Below are positions 1 to 6,024 of a DNA stretch of 6,024 nucleotides, piece by piece. This stretch comes from Marinilabilia sp. UBA5340. GTDB lineage: Bacteria > Bacteroidota > Bacteroidia > Bacteroidales > Marinilabiliaceae. The notes beneath the pieces are model-generated. The model was not told where the DNA came from, did not search any database, and saw nothing but the letters and a program-made list of their open reading frames with translations. How positions within the stretch are numbered: position 1 is the stretch's first letter; every line of letters begins with the position of its first letter. Both the position numbers and the translations under genes were made by a program. The DNA lies in assembly GCA_002411085.1 (NCBI GenBank), contig DHQK01000172.1:39845-45868 (forward strand), read 5' to 3'.

Positions 1-16
1 TCAGGAGGAATCCTGA
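1..16. repeat. Short perfect inverted repeat at window edge
   Basis: TCAGGA and TCCTGA are exact reverse complements separated by GGAA, giving a possible 6-bp hairpin with a 4-nt loop. No T-run follows on the plus strand, so it does not look like a complete plus-strand terminator. The left flank is cut by the window edge, so it may be part of a longer stem, or chance. Confidence 0.3.
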
Positions 17-88
17 ATAACAAATGTAACAACATCTCACATAGGATCAAAAATACTCGTTAGTCAGGCTAAACCAATTATCCCTCCA

Positions 89-96
89 TACGTTTA
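89..96 (+). promoter_or_regulatory. Possible Bacteroidota -7 box for the peroxidase gene
   Basis: TACGTTTA matches the Bacteroidota -7 consensus TAnnTTTG at all but the last defined base and lies 47 nt before the ATG at 144. No TTG-type -33 element sits at the expected 19-21 nt upstream, so support is weak. If real, transcription would start near 103 and leave a leader of about 40 nt. Confidence 0.25.
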
Positions 97-143
97 CATC
101 TTAAACTGATTTAACACCAAAGTAAAAAACAAAATAAATCACT

Positions 144-689
144 ATGCAAACAAAAACACTTCTTCTGACTTTGTTGTTCGGAATTTTGGTCTCCAATGTC
201 CAGAGCCAATCCGATTTCTACAGTTTCGAGGTAAAAACTCTTGTGGGTGAAGACTTTGCCCTCTCCTCCCTCAAAGGGAAAAAAGTAATGGTCGTCAATA
301 CTGCCAGTAAATGCGGTCTGACACCCCAGTATGAGCAACTACAGGCCATTTATGAAAAGTACGGTGGAGAGGATTTCGAAATTATTGGATTTCCGGCCAA
401 TAACTTCATGAACCAGGAACCAGGTACAGCCGAAGAAATAGCTGAATTTTGTCAGATCAACTACGGGGTGACTTTTCCCATGATGGCCAAAATCAGCGTG
501 AAAGGTGACGACCAACACCCGCTATACCAATGGCTGACGCAAAAATCGAAAAACGGCGTGACGGACAGCAAAGTACAGTGGAATTTTCAGAAATACCTGA
601 TTGGGCCCGATGGCACACTGGAAAAAGTGATTCCTCCAAAGACTAAACCGGATGATCCGGAAATTATTGCCTGGATTACCAGCAAATAA
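144..689 (+). CDS. Exported glutathione peroxidase-family thiol peroxidase
   Basis: The protein has 181 residues. Residues 1-21 look like a type I signal peptide (Lys4, a hydrophobic stretch at about 5-16, likely cleavage after VQS), with no lipobox Cys, so it should be periplasmic. The mature part of about 160 residues is the usual size of a bacterial glutathione peroxidase. The family signature NTASKCGLTPQY carries the peroxidatic Cys57 (Cys, not selenocysteine). The other active-site residues are present: Gln91 in NQEPG, and Trp146-Asn147 in WNF. Cys103, in EFCQINYGVTFP, aligns with the resolving Cys of the yeast Gpx3 type, so a 2-Cys, thioredoxin-linked mechanism is more likely than glutathione use. 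The conserved FPCNQF motif reads FPANNF (Ala85), as is common in this phylum. Expected role: reduction of H2O2 or organic hydroperoxides. The ATG at 144 is chosen because it gives a complete signal peptide. The gene appears monocistronic, with its own terminator directly downstream. The family call is firm; reductant and substrate are inferred. Confidence 0.95.
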   Translation: MQTKTLLLTLLFGILVSNVQSQSDFYSFEVKTLVGEDFALSSLKGKKVMVVNTASKCGLTPQYEQLQAIYEKYGGEDFEIIGFPANNFMNQEPGTAEEIAEFCQINYGVTFPMMAKISVKGDDQHPLYQWLTQKSKNGVTDSKVQWNFQKYLIGPDGTLEKVIPPKTKPDDPEIIAWITSK

Positions 690-712
690 CAAACAAATGT
701 TCAATGAATAAG

Positions 713-747
713 AGGGTGCTTTCGTTTCTGTCGAAAGCGCCCTTTTT
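713..747 (+). terminator. Intrinsic terminator of the peroxidase gene
   Basis: Bases 713-724 (AGGGTGCTTTCG) pair with 732-743 (CGAAAGCGCCCT), forming a 12-bp stem with one G-T wobble around a 7-nt loop (725-731), followed directly by a T-run to 747. It begins 24 nt after the peroxidase stop codon. It separates this gene from the helicase-nuclease gene and argues against co-transcription. Confidence 0.9.
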
Positions 748-791
748 ATAATTATAAAACGCTCATTTTTCCCAAAACCAGTCTGTTTTGT

Positions 792-799
792 TACTTTTA
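792..799 (+). promoter_or_regulatory. Possible Bacteroidota -7 box for the helicase-nuclease gene
   Basis: TACTTTTA fits TAnnTTTG except at the last base and lies 28 nt before the ATG at 827, giving a predicted start of transcription near 806 and a leader of about 20 nt. No good -33 TTG sits at the right distance (the bases near 770 read TTTCCC). The position, in the short gap after a strong terminator, supports it more than the match does. If correct, it rules out the in-frame TTG at 788 as the translation start. Confidence 0.35.
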
Positions 800-826
800 C
801 CCTACTTTCAATTCTCAGGTAACGTT

Positions 827-3800
827 ATGTCACAACTCACAATATACAGAGCTTCGGCCGGATCGGGAAAAACATTCACTCTTACCCGTGAATTTATCAA
901 GTTGCTATTTAAACAACCCACAGAATACCGCAATATTCTTGCGGTAACTTTTACCAACAAAGCCACCGCTGAAATGCGTAGACGGATACTGGAAAAGCTG
1001 TTTGACCTGGGCAACCCTTCCAGTAATAATCCTGATTATCTGGAAGAATTGAAGAAAGAGATGGACTGGAATGAGCACAAAGTCAGGGAGCGGGCACGAT
1101 TTATCCTCCGGCTTTTGCTGCATGACTTCTCCCGGTTTTCGGTCAATACCATTGATAGCTTTTTTCAGCAAATTATCCGTTCTTTTGCACGGGATGCCGG
1201 TTTGCAACTGGGGTTTCGCACCGAGTTAGATCACCAGTCGGTTATGATGCAGGCCATCGACCGGGTGGTGCTGGAAATGGACATGAAAGGACATGAAACC
1301 CTCAAAAAATGGCTGCTGGACTTTGCCGAGAAAAAAATTACGGAAGGAAAAAGCTGGAACATCAATCGTGAGATCAGCAGCTTTTCAGAAGAGATATTCA
1401 AAGAAGCCTATCAATCTGTGGCCGGTCCCCTTTCTGAAAAACTGAGTGACCGAAAGTTCATGAATCAATACCTGGCAAAGCTGCATGGCATTGTGCGCAA
1501 CTATGAACAAAAACTTAAAGAAACAGGTATTAAAGGTCTGGAAATCATAAAAAAATGGAATCTTGACATTGCCAAAGATTTCAATGGAGGAAGCCGCGGT
1601 AAGGTGCTGGTATTCAACAAACTCAGCAATGAACAAAAATACAACGAAGATCAGATCTTTGCCCTGCATAACAACATTGAAGCCTGGCAGAAAAAAAGTA
1701 ATCCAGATCACATCAACAAGGCCATCGAAGGTGCTTTCAACGACGGATTGAATGGGCTGCTTGGAGATTACATCACTCATAAGCAAGCGCATGAAAAAGA
1801 CTACCAGACCGCCAGGGCTACCATCCGGAATTTCTATGCACTGGGTATCATCAATGATGTGTATCAAAAAATTCTGGAGGTATCTCGTGAGCAAAATGTA
1901 TTTCTACTTTCGGGCACCAACCACTTGCTGACCAGAATTATCCGGGAAGACGAAGCACCTTTTATCTATGAGCGAACAGGAACACGGTATTTCCACTACA
2001 TGATCGATGAATTTCAGGATACTTCCTCCATGCAATATGCCAACTTCCGCCCCCTCATCAGCAATAGCCTGGCGCAGGATCAATTTGCCATGCTGGTAGG
2101 TGATGTGAAGCAATCCATCTACCGATGGCGGAATTCAGACTGGACATTGCTGGCCGAGCAGGTGGAAAAGGAATTTGACACCTTTGGAACCCGCGTTAAG
2201 ACACTGGATACCAATTTTCGAAGTAGTGCCAATGTAATTGCCTTTAACAACAGCTTTTTTCAACACATCTCCAGAGCTCTGCAAGCACAACTCATTCATA
2301 AATCGGAAGAGAGTGAACAGAATGAACCTCCAACCGGTTTCCACACCAAAATAATTGATGCTTACCATGATGTAGCCCAACAGGTAGCTACTCACAACCA
2401 GACGCTTTCAGGAAATGTTGCTTTCAAATTTCTGGAAGCTGAAAACAAAGATGAATTTTGGGACAAAAGTATCCAGGCCTCCATTGAAAGGGTGGACAAC
2501 CTTTTAAAAAATAGTTATACTCCTTCCGATATTTGTGTACTGGTTCGTAAGAAAAGTGAAGGAATTGCCATCACCAATGCCCTCCTGTCGGGCGAATATC
2601 ATCCCGAGGGAACTCCCTTGCCTGTCATCAGTAATGAAACCTTGCGACTCAACAGCTCGCCTGCTGTACTCTTTATCATCAATCACCTGAAATTCATTCT
2701 CTCGCCCGATGACAAAGTCCTGGAGGCTTTTATCCGGCTGCACTGGGAACGACATTTACGGGAAACCGGTCATGCGGGATTCGATGCTTCTGATGTATTT
2801 CATAATCCGGACAAGAGAGCTAACTGGGAAGAACATTTGGAATTCCTGAAAAACAAACAGCAACTGCCCCTGTATGATCTGGCCGATGAACTGACCCGCC
2901 TGCTGCCAGAAGCAATCAGAGCAGAACAAGGCATATACCTTCAGGCCCTGCTCAACAAAATCAACGGCTTTTCCGCCCAGGAAACTGCTGATATTAATTT
3001 GTTTTTGGAGCATTGGGAAACGAAAATACAGTTTGAAAGCATTGTGGGTCCCGAAAATCAGGAAGCCATACAAGTGATGACGGTACACAAATCCAAAGGA
3101 CTGGAATTTAAGGCCGTGATTCTGCCCTTCTGCAACTGGGCACTGAACGATGACCGCCAGCAAAACCTGCTCTGGTGCAAACCCCAAACCGCCCCATTTA
3201 ATGAATTAGACCTGGTGCCGGTCAATTATGAAAAGTCGCTGATCAATTCGCACTTTGCCAATGAATATCTGGAAGAATTGATGCATCAGTATATCGACAA
3301 TCTGAATCTGTTGTATGTGGCTTTCACACGGGCCGAATTATCGCTAACGGCTTTTTGCCAGAAAAAGAAGAACCCACCCAAAGAGTTGGGAACCGTTTCT
3401 GATCTGATTTGGTTTCACTTCGAAGCACGGGAGTCGGATCACGAGGAACTTCCCGGAAGCTGGGATTCGGTCAACCTCGAATATTATCTGGGCGAAACGT
3501 TGACGCCTCCGTCCAGAGATGCTAAACCATCCGATCAACAACAAGAACGCCCGGTGAAAACCTGTCAGCTTCCCACAATGGAAACGTATGCCTTTCGTGA
3601 CCGGATTGCGGTACACCTGGAGAGTGACGAATATTTTGAGGATGACAGAGAAGAAAGCGGCGCCACTTACGGAAAGGTAATGCACCATCTGTTTGAAATG
3701 ATTGAAACTCGTGAAGATCTTGATGATGCTATGAAAACCTTGTGGTTTGAAGGGAAAATTGACGAAAAAGAGCTGATCAGCATAAGGGAGAAAATGGAAA

Positions 3801-4105
3801 AATGGCTTAATCACGAAAGAGTAAAGAGATGGTTTGATGGAAGTTACAAGATATTACCTGAAGTAGCTATTCTGCATGAAAGTATTCGCAGACCCGACCG
3901 GGTGATGTTATCAGATCAGGAAGTCATAGTAGTTGATTACAAGTTTGGAAAGGCAGATACAGCCAAGCACCAACTCCAGGTAAAAAGTTATATGAATAAG
4001 ATCAAAGCCATGGGATACACAAATGTCAAAGGTTATATCTGGTACGTGCCCCAGGAAGAAGTAGTACCTGTGGAAAACAACATCATCCAGGGAACCTTGT
4101 TTTAA
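827..4105 (+). CDS. AddA/RecB-like helicase-nuclease (UvrD-type)
   Basis: This is a cytoplasmic ATP-dependent DNA helicase joined to a nuclease, expected to process double-strand ends for recombination. In the 1092-residue protein, superfamily 1A motifs appear in order: Walker A ASAGSGKT (9-16, Lys15); Ia AVTFTNKATAEM (39-50); TIDSFFQ (108-114); Walker B IDEFQD (393-398); III GDVKQSIYRWR (425-435); IV TNFRSS (462-467); V VHKSKGLEF (753-761); VI LYVAFTRAE (829-837). The C-terminal PD-(D/E)XK nuclease has GKVMHHLFE (949-957, His953), Asp1024 in RPDRV, and Asp1037 and Lys1039 in VVDYKFG, then QLQVKSY (1049-1055), so both activities look intact. Length is slightly below classical AddA or RecB (about 1180-1230). 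An in-frame TTG at 788 would add 13 residues, but the ATG at 827 puts the Walker A at the usual distance and has a weak AGG at 817-819. The gene lies alone between two terminators, with no AddB- or RecC/RecD-like gene in view. The family is certain; the AddA versus RecB label and any partner are inferred. Confidence 0.95.
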   Translation: MSQLTIYRASAGSGKTFTLTREFIKLLFKQPTEYRNILAVTFTNKATAEMRRRILEKLFDLGNPSSNNPDYLEELKKEMDWNEHKVRERARFILRLLLHDFSRFSVNTIDSFFQQIIRSFARDAGLQLGFRTELDHQSVMMQAIDRVVLEMDMKGHETLKKWLLDFAEKKITEGKSWNINREISSFSEEIFKEAYQSVAGPLSEKLSDRKFMNQYLAKLHGIVRNYEQKLKETGIKGLEIIKKWNLDIAKDFNGGSRGKVLVFNKLSNEQKYNEDQIFALHNNIEAWQKKSNPDHINKAIEGAFNDGLNGLLGDYITHKQAHEKDYQTARATIRNFYALGIINDVYQKILEVSREQNVFLLSGTNHLLTRIIREDEAPFIYERTGTRYFHYMIDEFQDTSSMQYANFRPLISNSLAQDQFAMLVGDVKQSIYRWRNSDWTLLAEQVEKEFDTFGTRVKTLDTNFRSSANVIAFNNSFFQHISRALQAQLIHKSEESEQNEPPTGFHTKIIDAYHDVAQQVATHNQTLSGNVAFKFLEAENKDEFWDKSIQASIERVDNLLKNSYTPSDICVLVRKKSEGIAITNALLSGEYHPEGTPLPVISNETLRLNSSPAVLFIINHLKFILSPDDKVLEAFIRLHWERHLRETGHAGFDASDVFHNPDKRANWEEHLEFLKNKQQLPLYDLADELTRLLPEAIRAEQGIYLQALLNKINGFSAQETADINLFLEHWETKIQFESIVGPENQEAIQVMTVHKSKGLEFKAVILPFCNWALNDDRQQNLLWCKPQTAPFNELDLVPVNYEKSLINSHFANEYLEELMHQYIDNLNLLYVAFTRAELSLTAFCQKKKNPPKELGTVSDLIWFHFEARESDHEELPGSWDSVNLEYYLGETLTPPSRDAKPSDQQQERPVKTCQLPTMETYAFRDRIAVHLESDEYFEDDREESGATYGKVMHHLFEMIETREDLDDAMKTLWFEGKIDEKELISIREKMEKWLNHERVKRWFDGSYKILPEVAILHESIRRPDRVMLSDQEVIVVDYKFGKADTAKHQLQVKSYMNKIKAMGYTNVKGYIWYVPQEEVVPVENNIIQGTLF

Positions 4106-4132
4106 TATCCATAAACGCTTTGGTAAAGGCAA

Positions 4133-4166
4133 AAAAAAACGGCGATTTCTCAACCGCCGTTTTTTT
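4133..4166. terminator. Bidirectional terminator between convergent genes
   Basis: ACGGCG (4139-4144) pairs with CGCCGT (4155-4160) around a 10-nt loop. The stem is lengthened by the A-run 4133-4138 facing the T-run 4161-4166. Read on the plus strand it ends in seven T residues and can stop the helicase-nuclease transcript (27 nt after its stop codon). On the minus strand the A-run (4131-4139) becomes a T-run and can stop the AsmA-like gene, whose stop codon lies only 8 nt away. Confidence 0.9.
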
Positions 4167-4174
4167 ATTATTTA

Positions 4175-6024
4175 TCAGAACCACTTCTTCAGCTTTTCTT
4201 TAACCTCGTCCACCTTCTCTTTCACATCAGGATCTTCAAGCACCTTATCCACCGCATCTTTGGCTTTCTGCTCCAGTTCCTTTTTGGCCTGTTCCTTGAA
4301 CTCCTCATCGAGTTTAAAACTGAGTTTGGGATCCTGAACGGTTCCCCGAACCAACACATTCACCATCACATCGGAAGTACCAGAAGGAAGCGCGGCACCC
4401 AACAAACTGGCCACACTACCAAGTTCCTGCTTGGATACGGGCATTTTGATCACATAATCCAGTGACTGATCCAGGCTCTGCTTGCCGGAAATATTCACTG
4501 TTTTTCCAAATAAACTCGCATCAAAAGGCTCCACAATTACATCACCGTTTTCCAGTTTGAAATTGATATTCAAATCTTCGGCTCTTGCTTTACTGTATTT
4601 GTCATTATTCAGCATCGAAGCCATAGCCGTTTGTACTTTGGCTCCTGAAATCTCAACGCCTTTGGATTCCAGCAGACCTCCTCCATCCACAGAGCTCAAT
4701 ATGGGTGACATATCCGGTCCCATTAGACTGTTAAATTTCAGTTTGGTCGTTACCGTTCCCACAGCACGCTTGGCAATAGGCATCATACTATCTATCATAC
4801 TGAATGAATTGGCTGCCTGGTGGACATCAATTGAATTCAGCGCCATATCAAAATTGACAAAAGGTTTAAGCGTATCTGCGGTATTGTATTCACCCGATAC
4901 CACCATTGAACCATCGAGCATGTTACTTTTCAGACCATCCAACACTACCCGCCCATCGACAATGGTAATTTTTCCGGCAACATTGGTCATTTCCAGTTTG
5001 TCGTACAGCAATTTTTCAATATTGCTATTCAGCACAAAATTCAGATTTTTAGGCACCAATACCAACTCCATCGCAGTGGTATCCTCAACAACAGTAGAAT
5101 CCTCTTCACCAGCCAACTGCATAAGTTCGTTGGTGTCAATCAGGCGTGACTGATGACTCAATCTTCCACTTAACGTCCCATCTTTCAGCGCATAAGACAG
5201 GTAGTTCTCAACCTTTCCCTGAAGACTAAAATCACTGCTTCCGAAAGAACTGTCAAAGCGCTTTAACTCCATGAATCGAGGAGTGATTTGCATATCGGCG
5301 TTGCTGATAAGAAAACCGGCCGGCAGATCAGGAGTACTAAAGAAAAGATCCTTCAGTCCGATAATACCATTGGCCTCAATCTCCTCATACAGTTCTTTTT
5401 CCACCATTTCATAATCGCCATTGATGGAAATATCGGTGGAGATAACACCACGCAGTTCTATGCTATCCATGGGAACTGCTTCTGTAAGGGAAGCCAGGTC
5501 TATATTTCCTTTCATACTGCCTTTGTAAGTGGCATTAGAAACAGGCGTTCCAATCCACAGAGAGGCATCGAAAGGATTATCTCCCAACTCAAAATGAAAC
5601 TTGCTGATATCGGTAACAGTCAGATCCATGGCTCCTCCAGGATTGTTCACCTTTACATCAATCTGGATATCCTCTATCGATTTGGGTAAATCGGGATATT
5701 GGATGAGGCCGTCTTTCACATTCAGCACCAGATTGAAAGCAGGAAGATTTTCTGTATCAATATAAGTTCCTTTAGCTGAAGCTTCCAGTTTCAAGGCTCC
5801 TTCGGTTTTCAGTTGCTCAAAATCCTGCAAATAAGCCTCGGGAACCATCGAAAGCAGCGTTTTAAAACTGGTTTCCCGGGCAGCCAGTGTCACATCCAGC
5901 TCATATCCTTCATCCAGCATCCCCACGGAACCGTCAAAACCCAGCCCCAGGTCATTAAGCCGGAACTCATTTTCCTGAAAAGTAAAAACCATGTTTTCCA
6001 GATCAGCACCAATGATGGCATCCA
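4175..6024 (-). CDS. AsmA-family envelope protein, C-terminal part (5' end off window)
   Basis: The frame is open from the right edge to a TGA at 4175-4177, giving 615 visible residues. The Met codon at 5990-5992 is probably internal: ten in-frame codons precede it up to the edge without a stop, and the N-terminal membrane anchor expected for this family is missing. The visible part is a long run of short beta-rich repeats, as in AsmA/TamB-like proteins. An acidic Ser/Thr/Glu/Asp linker lies at about 5069-5113. The AsmA-like C-terminal region follows, including SLDQSLDYVIKMPVS (about 4434-4477) and RGTVQDPKLSF (about 4316-4350). The last 45 residues (4178-4312) form a Lys/Glu-rich helix or coiled coil ending in KKWF. 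Family knowledge: AsmA-like proteins are anchored in the inner membrane, extend into the periplasm and are linked to phospholipid transport or outer-membrane assembly. The role of this paralogue is inferred. It converges on the helicase-nuclease gene and shares its terminator; its promoter is not in view. Confidence 0.88.
   Translation of the reverse strand, partial: DAIIGADLENMVFTFQENEFRLNDLGLGFDGSVGMLDEGYELDVTLAARETSFKTLLSMVPEAYLQDFEQLKTEGALKLEASAKGTYIDTENLPAFNLVLNVKDGLIQYPDLPKSIEDIQIDVKVNNPGGAMDLTVTDISKFHFELGDNPFDASLWIGTPVSNATYKGSMKGNIDLASLTEAVPMDSIELRGVISTDISINGDYEMVEKELYEEIEANGIIGLKDLFFSTPDLPAGFLISNADMQITPRFMELKRFDSSFGSSDFSLQGKVENYLSYALKDGTLSGRLSHQSRLIDTNELMQLAGEEDSTVVEDTTAMELVLVPKNLNFVLNSNIEKLLYDKLEMTNVAGKITIVDGRVVLDGLKSNMLDGSMVVSGEYNTADTLKPFVNFDMALNSIDVHQAANSFSMIDSMMPIAKRAVGTVTTKLKFNSLMGPDMSPILSSVDGGGLLESKGVEISGAKVQTAMASMLNNDKYSKARAEDLNINFKLENGDVIVEPFDASLFGKTVNISGKQSLDQSLDYVIKMPVSKQELGSVASLLGAALPSGTSDVMVNVLVRGTVQDPKLSFKLDEEFKEQAKKELEQKAKDAVDKVLEDPDVKEKVDEVKEKLKKWF

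Larger units (their letters stand above)
1..143. other. Intergenic leader upstream of the peroxidase gene
   Basis: No supportable gene lies here. The plus-strand frames meet stops at 14-16, 18-20 and 61-63, so at most the last few codons of a gene off the left edge could be present, and none is recognisable. The 3' part (about 118-143) is A-rich with no Shine-Dalgarno motif before the ATG at 144, a common arrangement in Bacteroidota, where initiation often depends on an unstructured A-rich leader. Apart from the edge inverted repeat and one weak promoter-like box, nothing stands out. Confidence 0.6.

Noticed and set aside
1385..1894. Minus-strand open frame of 169 codons inside the helicase-nuclease gene
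   Set aside because: It is a shadow of a gene with intact motifs on both sides; its protein is rich in Phe and Ile, as expected from reading Lys/Glu/Asn-rich coding sequence backwards.
3344..3814. Minus-strand open frame of 156 codons inside the helicase-nuclease gene
   Set aside because: It is antisense to the region between helicase motif VI and the nuclease domain, which reads normally on the plus strand; there is no independent support.
4111..4130. Possible small hairpin (GCTTT / AAAGGC) just before the bidirectional terminator
   Set aside because: Pairing needs a bulge and the loop is very short; the terminator immediately after it explains the region.
4482..5153. Plus-strand open frame of 223 codons opposite the AsmA-like gene
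   Set aside because: It lies wholly antisense to a well-supported gene, has a Ser/Leu/Thr-rich composition typical of an antisense reading, matches no family I recognise, and has no promoter or ribosome binding site.
5288..5689. Plus-strand open frame of 133 codons opposite the AsmA-like gene
   Set aside because: It is antisense to the continuous AsmA-like reading frame, with no recognisable domain or initiation signals.
1..6024. Possibility of a defence island or a new multi-gene system built around the helicase-nuclease
   Set aside because: The neighbours are housekeeping-type genes (a peroxidase and an AsmA-like protein), terminators separate every gene, and there are no transposases, repeats, toxin-like small genes or visible changes in base composition. 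The helicase-nuclease matches the normal recombination family.

Overview
The window looks like ordinary chromosomal DNA of a member of the Bacteroidota (Bacteroidetes). The evidence is the protein types (a secreted glutathione peroxidase with the phylum-typical Ala in place of the second conserved Cys, a RecB/AddA-like helicase-nuclease opening with LTIYRASAGSGKT, and a large AsmA-like protein), the absence of clear Shine-Dalgarno sequences, an A-rich leader before the first gene, and TAnnTTT-type candidate promoter boxes. Order or genus cannot be decided from this piece.

Layout: positions 1-143 are non-coding, with a small inverted repeat at the left edge and the leader of the first gene. 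A plus-strand gene (144-689) encodes an exported thiol peroxidase of the glutathione peroxidase family and is closed by a strong intrinsic terminator (713-747). A short promoter-like gap follows. The plus-strand gene at 827-4105 encodes a 1092-residue superfamily 1A helicase fused to a PD-(D/E)XK nuclease, related to AddA and RecB, with all helicase motifs and the nuclease residues intact. A symmetric terminator (4133-4166) serves this gene and the convergent minus-strand gene. That gene fills the rest of the window (4175-6024) and encodes the C-terminal 615 residues of an AsmA-family envelope protein whose start lies beyond the right edge.

The three genes appear to be separate transcription units with unrelated jobs: peroxide removal in the periplasm, double-strand-break processing in the cytoplasm, and envelope/lipid homeostasis. 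Terminators between them argue against an operon. I see no mobile element, CRISPR array, tRNA, rRNA, frameshift or sign of recent transfer, and no convincing undescribed system. The most useful points for a second look are the helicase-nuclease standing without a visible AddB-type partner, its start codon, and the periplasmic location predicted for the peroxidase.
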